From IMG/VR virus record IMGVR_UViG_3300024354_000016, positions 23,501 through 87,500 of that record: a DNA stretch of 64,000 bases; one strand, written 5' to 3'. Source of the stretch: a virus. A program made the translations under genes and the position numbers. Positions within the stretch are counted from its first letter, which is position 1, and each line of letters starts with the position of its first letter. The notes beneath the pieces were generated by a model. That model was not told the DNA's origin, made no database searches, and saw nothing but the letters and a program-made list of their open reading frames with translations. Shown in pieces: positions 37,301 to 43,966 of the stretch.

Positions 37301-38438
37301 AAGTTATACAGTTACAGGTTTAAATCCATCATCTACGTATTACTTCAACCTAATAGTTGAAGATCGCTCAATGAATGAGGCTGCATACGCACCAACCTAT
37401 GCGACAACAATCATAGACACAACAGTTCCGTCGCCAGGTAATTCGGGCATATTGAGTGCGTCAATGGTGACAGCCGATAGCTGCGTGTTAAATTGGACAA
37501 AAGGTAGCGATAACATCACCTCCGAAGGTTCGCTGCAATATGCGGTGTATATGTCGTATTCAAACGATATGGAGGATCTCCCTACCACGTTGAGTAATGG
37601 CACGCAAGTAAAGTCCTTTACTAAGGATATTTCGGTCGTTACGATTGCAAATCTTAGTCCTCTAACTACATACTATTTTAATGTTGTGTTAAGAGATTCT
37701 TTCGGTAACATGTCTGCATATAATGCCGTTTCTATGACAACATTAGCCGATACAACAGGCCCAACACCAGGCGGCGGTGGTGCTATTATTTTTAACTCTG
37801 TTGATAAAGATAGCATGATCGTGACTTGGAACCCTGCAGAAGACAATACGTCCACTGGTTCGCAGATTCAGTATCAATTAAGAATGGCTATGTCTAACTT
37901 AGGCGTCGCCCCTGACTTTTCAACAGTTGCAGACACTGAGGCAAATGGAACCATCGTTAAAGCGTATTCTAGCGCAACGCACGCATTGATTAGTAATCTC
38001 GTTTCTAATACGACCTACTACTTTAACGTGATCGCAAAGGACGCCGCTGGAAACAAGAGTGTGTATGTTGCCGCCGCTCAGAAAACGGCTAACAGTCTGG
38101 TCGAAATACCTACACAATCCGTAGAGATCAACCAACCTGTTGTCATCGCGTCCAACAAGGACGAGATCAAAACACTTCCAGCGGTTGCAAGCCACCCAAC
38201 ACTCTCTAAGCCATCAAACTGGAAAAAAGTGCACATGATCTATAAATCAATAACGTCGAGCAAGCGCGTTGTTGTTGTTATCACAGACTTTTCACAGATG
38301 TCTGGAGAGTTCATAACCCGCGACACAGAAGAGTTCGTCATACACAAGATCATCGTCGAGGACGAGAATAACAACTTCGTCGCAGTGCCCGCGTCTTCGA
38401 TCCTGAACTCACAAAGCTGGAGCATTAGTGTGACATAA
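31395..38438 (+). CDS. Giant adhesin-like protein: propeller-like domain plus 16 FN3-like repeats
   Basis: From the ATG at 31395 (AAGGAA upstream) the protein is 2,347 residues. Residues 1-400 contain FG-GAP/integrin-type repeats (GYDVSLSNDGSTLAIGSVGE, YFGSSVSMAGNGQRLAIGAA), suggesting a beta-propeller. Then follow 16 repeats of about 100-115 residues. Each begins with a D-x-x-P-P/A-P-type linker, has a W near SWxxAxDD, and ends TxYYFNVIAxDxxGNKxxY, the fibronectin type III pattern. A 110-residue unrelated C-terminus ends it. It follows the fibre gene, so host adhesion is likely. Confidence 0.8.
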   Translation: MPSFNTLTSSLVLNDSLLTNAQPTSISVSTDGRRFVLGSFSGMRVYVRESDSATQSSLVATVLGDNSAADGDVLVAMSPDGSTVAAKFEGATQDSIKIYALNMTSATTGSLTLQATFTSSIRGFGESLSFSDSGNVLAVGFPGATITNNQSQSVDNSGSVLVYSRSGSTWALSNTISNPNQGLEDYFGYDVSLSNDGSTLAIGSVGEDNPSATRTGAVYIYNLSTNSLVKKITADECDAGTYFGSSVSMAGNGQRLAIGAAGKDDTEYSVAASVDYGSNLNKPLVVYKLSAGVWSLDSNSFMTSLSVYFYNIIDVKMSVNSNSVAVIYSASYTSYGRTAKDYFYYNVFDYDGAQWTGSDTVLDGANYSLGYSSKPARVFLPNFTASSAGAVSLIQVSGLSDLISPTISDSSIVAKDQTYSSITLRWSAAVDDISSASSMRYDIRYSSSNNMSTLALAEANGTLSQTVTGVSSSVIEATVSDLALNSTYYFTIIGRDLANNKVKYDTISSATLADLTPPIPVTDGAPISYTSTKTSVTLTWPLASDNVTQQPLIQYAVYSVPIFTAGYTGSVATTESMGTLLMPYTANIATYTDSSLLPGSLYGYNVIAKDASGNKVAYNPVGATTQADDIAPTVSNASLSFSEHSFTGYKITWNSASDDFSSRTSIYYLVYESSSNNISTVAAAESNGTAIAQFFGADTASQFFSVTGKSVNSTKYYNVIARDAAGNKLAYTSASVSTLADTTGPTYSSQPTATADYNSITVSYSAAQDDLTSSQNIQYALYRVPTSSTSIAYIEQYGILARDYIASTSDIVVPNLNSGTTYHFALIGKDEAGNKTLYSSFSKTTQQDAVPPVPGASGFITKSNVTSFGFTMSWSRATDDITNSLDLEYALYYSSDESNLGSLDAISAPGSSAAFEIPFTKDLVTANISLVASLTRYYTVVVRDSRGNKAKYQTVSSRNSSDISAPVPGNSGILTLTPNGYSAVTIQHGLALDNFSHFSQNQYKIVISPLNNISTVADAEANGIVVRDWATFTNGGFYDVIVPVPGQFYFFNVIVRDTEGNKAAYVSKAGRSQVDVTAPSVSNSNISLITNSISSPLSMSPTVKISWNAATDNQTSQGNIKYSVYIAPGSPSMSTVQEIESITNVRRWVVMGTDGTEFQFPDATAAMSTQYSVNIVAEDSLGNKTAYSKITFTTPGDIYPPILNNSTLLTLVNRTPNSIKVSWGQATDIHSPSTVQYDLYYSTSNNIGSVSNILANGILVISGTYSGLGIAATNGYTITGLTDGTPYYINVIARDGAGNRTAYTGLATSTLNENIPPVIAPLSLSTGSVTDTTISLTWGLATDNKTASNLLEYAVYRSTSQMSQTVASVEAGTKILDWTVNTGSYTATELNRNTRYFFGVVVRDQAGNKSVYAPVNALTLNDTSAPVVPGVGNIEITHVGYNYINLNATVAVDNVTPIQNVIYRVYRSSSNNISTVAQMISNGTYVGNAVVVPWINPYTYELIYNSTRYVQFRDSNLPGNTGFYYNIMAVDAAGNRSGYASVFAKTSSQWVAPVVGNSGKINVVVAGSGSLNLSWSPASDESQAASSLEYAVYYATRKTNAFLKNEFPAMNNADNIEVHVQQGLVTQASPYTQGMTSFTITNLLPATEYMVNVVVRDATAAHTTYNAARVWTFNDTSAPTPGVSGALTTSYVNESSFVLGWNKASDDYSAQNRLRYEVRVSTQNNINTVDTFKNGIIAMPFTSDVNTATVAGLMPNTTYYANVMVMDVAGNKAVYQTTTVATSADVSGPLLPSNSSLTFSQIEKQQLRVSWVKATDKSTPQDEIQYAVYMSQLLTAVASVNQMESASVLVQDYLADVSYAIITDLEPGTQYFFNVVAKDEFGNKTAYTAGAVYTAADVTPPVPGANGAILTTGITQTSVSLSWSPASDDVDVNSDFEYRLYRSLSNNITTVAQAKTNGTFCALFVNGETSYTVTGLNPSSTYYFNLIVEDRSMNEAAYAPTYATTIIDTTVPSPGNSGILSASMVTADSCVLNWTKGSDNITSEGSLQYAVYMSYSNDMEDLPTTLSNGTQVKSFTKDISVVTIANLSPLTTYYFNVVLRDSFGNMSAYNAVSMTTLADTTGPTPGGGGAIIFNSVDKDSMIVTWNPAEDNTSTGSQIQYQLRMAMSNLGVAPDFSTVADTEANGTIVKAYSSATHALISNLVSNTTYYFNVIAKDAAGNKSVYVAAAQKTANSLVEIPTQSVEINQPVVIASNKDEIKTLPAVASHPTLSKPSNWKKVHMIYKSITSSKRVVVVITDFSQMSGEFITRDTEEFVIHKIIVEDENNNFVAVPASSILNSQSWSISVT

Positions 38439-38467
38439 TAGATATTATGCGCGCGTAGGAGATCTTT

Positions 38468-38881
38468 ATGGAAAACGATAAAGTTGATTTGATTAGTAAG
38501 GACTTAGAGTTTGTGAAAGATACCGTCCAGGAAACTGGGCGGCGTATTTCGAGCCTAGAATCATCAATGTCGGATTTTCATAAAGATTTTAGCGAGCATA
38601 TCGCCACAGACCGCCAGATGGGCCACGAGATCACCTATATCAGAAAAACGCTTGAAAAGAATACAGAATCTCTGATAGAGCACATGCGCAGAACTGAGCT
38701 AAATGAGGCAGCTCTAAGCGAACTTAAGGCTATGAACGACAAGATGGATTCGAGACTAGAACCGCTTGAGAAGTCGCACATAGAAAAGCAGACAATCATA
38801 AAAGTGGTAGCAAAAATAAGCGCTTTCATTGGCGGTTTGATTGGTTTTGCATCTTTGATGTATGAGATCTTAAGTAAATAA
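38468..38881 (+). CDS. Coiled-coil protein with one C-terminal membrane helix (holin-like or anchor)
   Basis: The 137 residues form a long amphipathic coiled coil, then a single hydrophobic segment at about 113-135 (VAKISAFIGGLIGFASLMYE). The architecture resembles XhlA-type membrane-associated lysis proteins. AGGAG precedes the ATG. A holin role is an inference from topology, and the lysis enzymes are on the other strand at a distance. Confidence 0.6.
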   Translation: MENDKVDLISKDLEFVKDTVQETGRRISSLESSMSDFHKDFSEHIATDRQMGHEITYIRKTLEKNTESLIEHMRRTELNEAALSELKAMNDKMDSRLEPLEKSHIEKQTIIKVVAKISAFIGGLIGFASLMYEILSK

Positions 38882-38883
38882 CG

Positions 38884-38894
38884 TGATATATTGA
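38884..38894 (+). promoter_or_regulatory. Candidate extended -10 promoter TGATATATTGA
   Basis: The 11 bases equal those at 14239-14249 and include an extended -10 (TG-A-TATATT). The start they would serve is the ATG at 38945. A hairpin in the leader (CGCTGCA 38906-38912 with TGCAGCG 38916-38922) may stabilise the mRNA. Confidence 0.45.
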
Positions 38895-38944
38895 TACCAT
38901 AGTGCCGCTGCATGTTGCAGCGCCTCAACTTTATCGGAGTCACT

Positions 38945-39253
38945 ATGATCCTGTCTACCAAAACCAAAAGAGTCCTAGAAGTCGCCTTAGCAAACCGAGC
39001 GGCCAAGAATGAGCTTCTTGCCGCCCTGGGATCCCATGCTGTTGTTATGGCCAAAAAAGCCACCGGAACTTCTGCTAGCGGTGCTCAATGGGCCGAACTT
39101 GAAGTTGGCGATATCGTCGTCCGCGTAAAGCAAGGAACCACCGGCGGCGCAGTTTTTGACGTCGTTACTGCCGCGGATACCTTGCCTTCCAACGTTTTAA
39201 CTGCTGGTCTCGCAGTTGTCGACGATCTCTACATCGCTCTTCGCGCTCAATAA
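38945..39253 (+). CDS. Small structural-type protein, 102 residues
   Basis: CGGAG stands six bases before the ATG at 38945. The product has an Ala/Leu-rich helix (RVLEVALANRAAKNELLAAL) followed by beta-like Gly/Val segments (GDIVVRVKQGTTGGAVFDVV). The codon bias resembles the head genes. It has its own promoter-like site and terminator, which suggests high expression. The function is unknown. Confidence 0.65.
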   Translation: MILSTKTKRVLEVALANRAAKNELLAALGSHAVVMAKKATGTSASGAQWAELEVGDIVVRVKQGTTGGAVFDVVTAADTLPSNVLTAGLAVVDDLYIALRAQ

Positions 39254-39277
39254 TTGATTTACGGTTTATAAACTGTA

Positions 39278-39306
39278 AAAGGCGGCTATAAGCCGCCTTT
39301 ATTTTT
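39278..39306. terminator. Bidirectional terminator between convergent blocks
   Basis: AAAGGCGGCT (39278-39287) pairs with AGCCGCCTTT (39291-39300) around a three-base loop, followed by ATTTTT. On the other strand the stem ends AAAGGCGGCT, then TTTTAC. It separates the late + strand genes from the - strand block. Confidence 0.9.
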
Positions 39307-39322
39307 ACCTTATTAAGGTAGA

Positions 39323-39586
39323 TCACCCTTTAATAAACAAGTGATCAATTACCACGCCGGCGGCAAAGCCCACCGCAGCGCCAAGCAGCAAAATATAGTA
39401 TTTATTGCCGTAAATAGCTAGAAGCTCTGAGAAGAGCTCTTTTGCGCCTTGTGGCGCAGCTTTTACGCAATCGCTAACTGCGCAAGCCGCGGACGATTGT
39501 TCTGCTTTATTCGCTCGAACTTTAGGTTCGCGAACCTTTTTTGCGACTTTCTTAGGTTCAGACTTGCTTTTCTTCCGCGTTACCAT
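39323..39586 (-). CDS. Small membrane protein with basic N-terminus
   Basis: The 87-residue product has a Lys/Arg-rich first 28 residues, two Cys around 35-40 (AACAVSDC) and one hydrophobic helix near 62-80 (YILLLGAAVGFAAGVVIDHL). It overlaps the preceding coiled-coil gene by 29 bases. The layout suggests an inner-membrane protein; holin and superinfection-exclusion roles are both possible. Confidence 0.6.
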   Translation of the reverse strand: MVTRKKSKSEPKKVAKKVREPKVRANKAEQSSAACAVSDCVKAAPQGAKELFSELLAIYGNKYYILLLGAAVGFAAGVVIDHLFIKG

Positions 39587-39752
39587 CTTCTAAACTCCTT
39601 TTAAGTGAATCCAGTTCTTGCATGGCGCCCACTAAGTGGGCTAATCTAACATTTATTTTTTCGATCTCGTCGTGTAGCTCTGATCTTTTGTTGATCAGAA
39701 CTTCTGCCTCTTCAGAGAGATCGATCATTCTCGCGTTTAATTTATCGATCAT
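39558..39752 (-). CDS. Small coiled-coil protein, 64 residues
   Basis: Almost the entire product is a predicted coiled coil (EEAEVLINKRSELHDEIEKI). Its ATG overlaps the stop of the upstream gene by one base and its end overlaps the membrane-protein gene, so the three are translated together. Function unknown. Confidence 0.6.
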   Translation of the reverse strand: MIDKLNARMIDLSEEAEVLINKRSELHDEIEKINVRLAHLVGAMQELDSLKRSLEDGNAEEKQV

Positions 39753-40246
39753 TACGCTGTCCCCTTATATTCTTGGGGGTTGTACCACGATGGTGGCGTG
39801 CGGTTAGTCCACCGCGGAGCGCGCTTATCGTTCTTCCATTTCTCGTGGAAACCTAATCGGTAAGCTTCGTGAACGTCGGATACAGTTTTGAACAGTGAGC
39901 AATTAGGAAACTGCGTAAGACCGATGCCGGGTATCCTCTGGATCTGAGCTTTAAGCGCAGCGTAACCCGCATTAAACGACCCGTGGTCTTTACCATACCT
40001 AATTCTAAATTCATCATTCATCGCTTTCAAATGCTCTAGATGCCATTCGAAGTTCTCGCGGGAGTCGCCGGACCAGATCGTACATGGATGCTTGGTCCAG
40101 GCGACGCGGTATACAGGGGTTCCGCCGTGTCGAGCCATAGCAGACGATAGCATCTGCACAGACTCGACTGGCATCTTAACTAGGCGCTTGTCATCTAATG
40201 CTATTGCGCATTCGATTGGATCAGCGGACGTAAAAAAGATGTTCAC
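39752..40246 (-). CDS. Conserved phage protein with NIFF...DKR.VKM..E..QML motif
   Basis: From the GTG at 40246 (AGGGG upstream) the product is 164 residues. It has NIFFTSADPIECAIALDDKR, KMPVESVQMLSSA and TKHPCTIW. I recognise this as a pattern of a widely distributed but uncharacterised phage family. Conserved charged and His residues suggest an enzyme, but I cannot assign the reaction. The longer frame to 40312 overlaps the upstream gene and is less likely. Confidence 0.7.
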   Translation of the reverse strand: MNIFFTSADPIECAIALDDKRLVKMPVESVQMLSSAMARHGGTPVYRVAWTKHPCTIWSGDSRENFEWHLEHLKAMNDEFRIRYGKDHGSFNAGYAALKAQIQRIPGIGLTQFPNCSLFKTVSDVHEAYRLGFHEKWKNDKRAPRWTNRTPPSWYNPQEYKGTA

Positions 40247-40265
40247 GGCGAAACCCCTATCTGAA

Positions 40266-40625
40266 TTAGGCAGACTCGATCGAAAGAACTGCGAACTCGT
40301 AAGGTTGACCAACCTTAGGTTTGCGGAGACCTTTTGGCCAGTTGGTAGCGATGAAGGTAGCGTTGCTGCTAGTGACGAAGCGGTTTAGGCGAAATTCTAC
40401 TTCGTATGTAGTGCCGGCGCCAGAGGCCAGGGTCTTCTTGGAAGCCAAGATGACTTTAATTTTGTTCAGATTTTTGCGAGCGGGGATGCCGAGACGGCCA
40501 GCTGTGACGGTTGGAAACCGGTCTTTTGAGGACGCGAGGGTGAACTTCACGCTGTCGCGGAGGCCGTCAAAAGCTGCGGTGTAGTTTTTGCTGTTGACTT
40601 TGGAAAGATTGCGGGGAGTAACCAT
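40266..40625 (-). CDS. Small basic beta-type protein, 119 residues
   Basis: AAGGAG is well placed before the ATG at 40625. The product is Lys/Thr-rich with alternating strands (KVILASKKTLASGAGTTYEV, FVTSSNATFIATNWPKGLRK). It may bind nucleic acid. A TCCGAATC-type element lies about 42 bases upstream at 40667-40672. Family unknown. Confidence 0.65.
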   Translation of the reverse strand: MVTPRNLSKVNSKNYTAAFDGLRDSVKFTLASSKDRFPTVTAGRLGIPARKNLNKIKVILASKKTLASGAGTTYEVEFRLNRFVTSSNATFIATNWPKGLRKPKVGQPYEFAVLSIESA

Positions 40626-40777
40626 GCGCTTTCTCCTTTTTGATTGCGCGTTGTGTCTATTAATTGATTCGGATGAATAATGAAAAGGATTAAAGAGATT
40701 AAAATCAGCGAAATCACTAGGAACATGGAAACCCATAAGTACTCCATTTGATAAAAGGGTCCTGACTTCCTCTCCAC
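40547..40777 (-). CDS. Small single-span membrane protein
   Basis: The 76-residue frame has a strong hydrophobic helix (LWVSMFLVISLILISLILFI). The start is GTG at 40777 or ATG at 40747; neither has a strong ribosome site. The 3' end overlaps the next gene by 79 bases in another frame, and that part may not be informative. Confidence 0.45.
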   Translation of the reverse strand: MERKSGPFYQMEYLWVSMFLVISLILISLILFIIHPNQLIDTTRNQKGESAWLLPAIFPKSTAKTTPQLLTASATA

Positions 40778-40860
40778 CCTTTTAATAGCAGGCTAAGATG
40801 CGCACAGGTTCTCTGCAAAGACGGAGCGGTCGCATCGTTCATGATCTACTTGCAGGCAGA

Positions 40861-41277
40861 TCAAACACCCGTATTGATATTATACCCTTTTATAAATAAA
40901 ATCAAAGCGTTTATCGTAGCGGCTTTAAAAGCCTTGTCGTTGTATTGCCGAGTGCGACCCGACGGGTGCGGTATGGCAAGAAAATCTGCGCCAATAAGTT
41001 TCAGCGCCTTTGCGGCTGCTGAACCTACGGCTACGATCTTGCAATCTTTATGTGAAGAAATTTTTGCCTCTAAAGACGGCAGAAGCGATCTGATCTCTTT
41101 AGATGTCAGCGCTCGGTTGTTAGGGGTTTTATAGTCTGCTACGTTGACGTAGTGACGTTCGCAATCTATGCCCCTGAGCCATGAGTCTAATGTTAGACGG
41201 GTTTTAGAACTTGGATGAAATGCAGAGTTGTCTGGGCTTGCGAATCCAGGATTTGAACCAACAAAAAGTACCTTCAT
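40861..41277 (-). CDS. Uracil-DNA-glycosylase-superfamily protein
   Basis: The 138-residue protein has MKVLFVGSNPGFASP at the N-terminus (the G-x-N-P-G motif of family 4/5-type UDGs), HPSSKTRL, a VAVGSAAAKAL helix and PHPSGRTRQYN near residue 103 (the HPS-type motif). This is the layout of small UDG-fold proteins. In a phage making modified or deoxyuridine nucleotides it would remove uracil from DNA. It overlaps the dCMP deaminase by four bases, supporting a dC/dU metabolism operon. Confidence 0.7.
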   Translation of the reverse strand: MKVLFVGSNPGFASPDNSAFHPSSKTRLTLDSWLRGIDCERHYVNVADYKTPNNRALTSKEIRSLLPSLEAKISSHKDCKIVAVGSAAAKALKLIGADFLAIPHPSGRTRQYNDKAFKAATINALILFIKGYNINTGV

Positions 41278-41723
41278 CTCTTGCCTCCGTACTCTAGATC
41301 TATAAGACCTTCAACTTCTTTTATTGAGACCGATAGGTCGCCCATCGTCAGTATAGAATCAAAGTCGCGATACTTATTCTTAGCCACCACTCGGCTTATC
41401 CCACATTGCCACAGCATCCTCATGCAGACTTTGCACGGCGTCATCGTGCACACCACGAAGCAGTTTTCTGTAGAAACCCCATGCCGCGCGCAGTTGGCGA
41501 TCAGATTCATCTCGCTGTGCACTATGTAGTCGTACTTCTTAGGTCTCGTTCCCGGAAGCTTCTCATCGTCTGCGCCGCGAACGAAGCCGTTGCAGCCTGT
41601 GGCTATGATAGCCCCAGTGTCAGCCTTAACCAACACCGAGCCAACCTTAGTTTCTAAGTCATGCGACCTAGATGCGGCTGTTTCGGCCATGGCCATGTAG
41701 AACGACAGTTTTGATGGTCTCAT
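41274..41723 (-). CDS. Deoxycytidylate deaminase
   Basis: The 149-residue product has the zinc cytidine-deaminase motifs HSEMN (His69, Glu71) and TPCKVCMRML (Cys97, Cys100). It also has VGSVLVKADTGAIIATGCNG, typical of phage dCMP deaminases. It converts dCMP to dUMP and feeds thymidylate synthesis by ThyX. I start it at the ATG at 41723, which overlaps the upstream stop as ATGA; the frame extends further upstream only through another gene. Confidence 0.9.
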   Translation of the reverse strand: MRPSKLSFYMAMAETAASRSHDLETKVGSVLVKADTGAIIATGCNGFVRGADDEKLPGTRPKKYDYIVHSEMNLIANCARHGVSTENCFVVCTMTPCKVCMRMLWQCGISRVVAKNKYRDFDSILTMGDLSVSIKEVEGLIDLEYGGKR

Positions 41724-42439
41724 TTTGAGATTATCTTGGATAATGGGTACGGTTGCTGCGTCGTTACAAAACATTTCAATATCGATCGAGGCCTTATAGA
41801 TATCTCTGTCGATGATTTGAGACGAACTATTATGAAGTCTACGCACTTCATGGTGCGTATAATCTTTACCACGGTAAAAGACCGCGGATGCGTGGTGAGA
41901 CCTATCAAAGAAGACGATGAGTATATGACATCGCCTTCGGAAAGTGATTCAAAATAATCTTCTGCCTCGTTGTGAGCAGTGATCTTTTTGGATATAGATT
42001 TATTATACTTTGAGGCCTGTTTTCTAAGTTTTAGACTTTTATTCAGTCTAGAGTTTGGATCGAATGATTCTTCGCCGAGCAAGAAGCTGTCGATAAGGTC
42101 AGGGTCTGGCTCTACCGTCACCTGATGCTGCGAGCGCGCTATATCGTTTATGACTTCTATCCGGCCCAATCGCTTAGGAAGTATTCTTCGACCAATAATT
42201 AGTCCATACGCGCATGCTACAACTTTCCATTTCTTAGTCACACCATACGCGTCTGTTTCTGGCGATTTATTTATATTTCTAATAACTACGTCGTTCGTCC
42301 CAAATGAGCTCTTAGGATTTGGGATACCAAATTTGGCGCAGTTGGACAAATAGGTCCTAAAATAGGCGCTGAGATTTATGTACGTTTTGTAGTCAATCTG
42401 ACTAGCTTCTAGCGTCTTTTTTAAGATGTTATTCGTCAT
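41720..42439 (-). CDS. Hypothetical protein, 239 residues
   Basis: The product is basic and mixed helix/strand. It has a strongly conserved-looking central region (KRLGRIEVINDIARSQHQV, DPDLIDSFLLGEESFDPNSR) and a C-terminal beta part. No motif is recognised. Both ends overlap neighbours by a few bases, placing it in the nucleotide-metabolism operon. Confidence 0.65.
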   Translation of the reverse strand: MTNNILKKTLEASQIDYKTYINLSAYFRTYLSNCAKFGIPNPKSSFGTNDVVIRNINKSPETDAYGVTKKWKVVACAYGLIIGRRILPKRLGRIEVINDIARSQHQVTVEPDPDLIDSFLLGEESFDPNSRLNKSLKLRKQASKYNKSISKKITAHNEAEDYFESLSEGDVIYSSSSLIGLTTHPRSFTVVKIIRTMKCVDFIIVRLKSSTEISIRPRSILKCFVTTQQPYPLSKIISK

Positions 42440-42632
42440 CTTCCGCCGCTTCTTTAAGAATTTCTAGCTCGTATTTCTGACCCACATCGGGTACGGGCTG
42501 CGGTTTAAGTTTCTTCACTTGAACTTTTTCAGTCACTTTGCCGCGAGTTGGACAGATATACGTTATCTCGGTCCAGTATGTTAGCTCTGGCTCGCTGGCA
42601 TCGACTTTTTTGGGCTTTTTAGTCTTCTTCAT
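42429..42632 (-). CDS. Small charged protein, 67 residues
   Basis: The N-terminus is Lys-rich, the middle TYICPTRGKV contains one Cys, and the end is acidic. It overlaps the genes on both sides by 4-11 bases. Function unknown; the tight coupling is the main support. Confidence 0.6.
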   Translation of the reverse strand: MKKTKKPKKVDASEPELTYWTEITYICPTRGKVTEKVQVKKLKPQPVPDVGQKYELEILKEAAEDDE

Positions 42633-43195
42633 TTTGGTATTATACGCATGATATCGTTAATGTTTTTGTATTCTACAGAAAGTGCATCCACAACTGATTT
42701 CTGGTACTCTTTTACCAGAGGGTGCAGCCCAGGTGCGGCAGCGAAGCGCACCCAGTCTCTCATCAGGCCAAACATCACTCCTTCCCAGTATGCGGCGACT
42801 GGCGTGGTCACCGACGCAACGAACGGGTTGCAGCCATCTTTAGCATAAGCTTTCTGGTTGAGCATTAACGAATCTATGGTCAGATTCATAGAGTATTGGA
42901 TCTCTAGATCCGATTCATGGTTTCCGGACTTTATGTCGTCTACCCTAGGCACATACGCGTCGCTGGGCGCTCCAGGGCGAGATATCGCCTTTATTCCGGA
43001 CGACAGCAAAGGTATCAGAAGAAAGTATGGACACTTAACATTTAAGTAGACGTGGACAGTTTCTATCAGCTGTGGTGTCAGGTTTCCGCGGAACAGTTCA
43101 GACTTCATTACTTCTAAATCGTGAAAGTTTGGCGCGCAGCATCTAAGCTGCACAAAACCCTTGTCGAGAGCGGGTATTTTGCCAACTTCACTCAT
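42629..43195 (-). CDS. Hypothetical protein, 188 residues
   Basis: The start ATG at 43195 lies inside the end of the transglycosylase gene (ATGAGTGA overlap). The sequence has hydrophobic LLIPLLSSGIKAI, an NLTIDSLMLNQKAYAKDGCN segment and a late YWEGVMFGLMRDWVRFA helix. It lacks the RHRxxS signature of ThyX. I do not recognise it. Confidence 0.65.
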   Translation of the reverse strand: MSEVGKIPALDKGFVQLRCCAPNFHDLEVMKSELFRGNLTPQLIETVHVYLNVKCPYFLLIPLLSSGIKAISRPGAPSDAYVPRVDDIKSGNHESDLEIQYSMNLTIDSLMLNQKAYAKDGCNPFVASVTTPVAAYWEGVMFGLMRDWVRFAAAPGLHPLVKEYQKSVVDALSVEYKNINDIMRIIPK

Positions 43196-43952
43196 CCAGT
43201 ACGCCCTCATCCTTCAGGATTCTCAAAACGGCAAGAAAGCTCGCGTAGAAATTTCTGCTCGATACTCCAAACCTGGGACCATCGTACTCTGACATTATTG
43301 TGCAAATATCTGTGCTGCCGGTTTCTTTTACTGCCTTTGACACGCCGTTGACGCCGTGATTGTACGCTGTTATCGCGAGCGGCCATGATCCGAGCTTAGA
43401 AAAGGCGTCCATCAAGACGGCTAGACCTACTTTAGTGTTATAGCTGGGCGAGAACAAATTTTTAGGATTGAATCCCAGCATCCTGGCTGTCGCGGGCATG
43501 ACTTGCCACATGCCGACTGCGCCCACCTTAGATCTTGCCCTCGGGTTATAGCTAGACTCAACATGCGGAAGCGCCGAAAGTTCGATTGGCAGATTTAGTT
43601 TTTTAATCTGGTGTTCCACGTCTTTGCGGTATTTGGCGTCCCTCTTGAGACCCTCTACAAACTTAGACCGTATACCGGTCACGATCCTAACCTTCTTAGA
43701 ATCTTTCTCGTATGACTTTTTTAGGTTTTTGAGAAACCGTTTTCTTTGTTTTTCGTCCAGCGGCAGTTTTGCCTTGTTTATTACGGTAAGATCAGGAGAC
43801 TCGGCGTCCAGTATCAGCGCGTCACCTTCATCAAATTTCGTGTACACGTCGTACCAGAAATCAACGTTCTTCGACAAGCATTTTGGCTCTTCAAAAGAGA
43901 AGGCGCTTGTCGAAAAGGTGAGCAATGCAACTGCGATCGCTGAGCGTACCAT
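43188..43952 (-). CDS. Exported lytic transglycosylase (SLT/MltD type)
   Basis: The first 19 residues are a signal peptide (MVRSAIAVALLTFSTSAFS). The catalytic domain at about 125-235 has LPHVESSYNPRARSKVGAVG with the catalytic Glu, then MWQVMPATARMLGF and ITAYNHGVNGV. These are the motifs of family 1 lytic transglycosylases. It cleaves peptidoglycan between MurNAc and GlcNAc from the periplasmic side and is probably the main lysis enzyme. A second transglycosylase, a lipoprotein, is at 55167. Confidence 0.88.
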   Translation of the reverse strand: MVRSAIAVALLTFSTSAFSFEEPKCLSKNVDFWYDVYTKFDEGDALILDAESPDLTVINKAKLPLDEKQRKRFLKNLKKSYEKDSKKVRIVTGIRSKFVEGLKRDAKYRKDVEHQIKKLNLPIELSALPHVESSYNPRARSKVGAVGMWQVMPATARMLGFNPKNLFSPSYNTKVGLAVLMDAFSKLGSWPLAITAYNHGVNGVSKAVKETGSTDICTIMSEYDGPRFGVSSRNFYASFLAVLRILKDEGVLDE

Positions 43953-43966
43953 ACGTTTACTCTATG

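Noticed and set aside
40887-40894. TATAAATA on the + strand
   Set aside because: It lies inside the - strand UDG-like gene and points away from any + strand gene; probably chance.
42639-42644. TATAAT on the - strand just before the gene at 42429
   Set aside because: It is within the end of the upstream gene and only seven bases from the ATG, so a transcript would have no leader.
42629-43195. Possible second flavin-dependent thymidylate synthase
   Set aside because: It has no RHRxxS signature; the true ThyX is at 54403.
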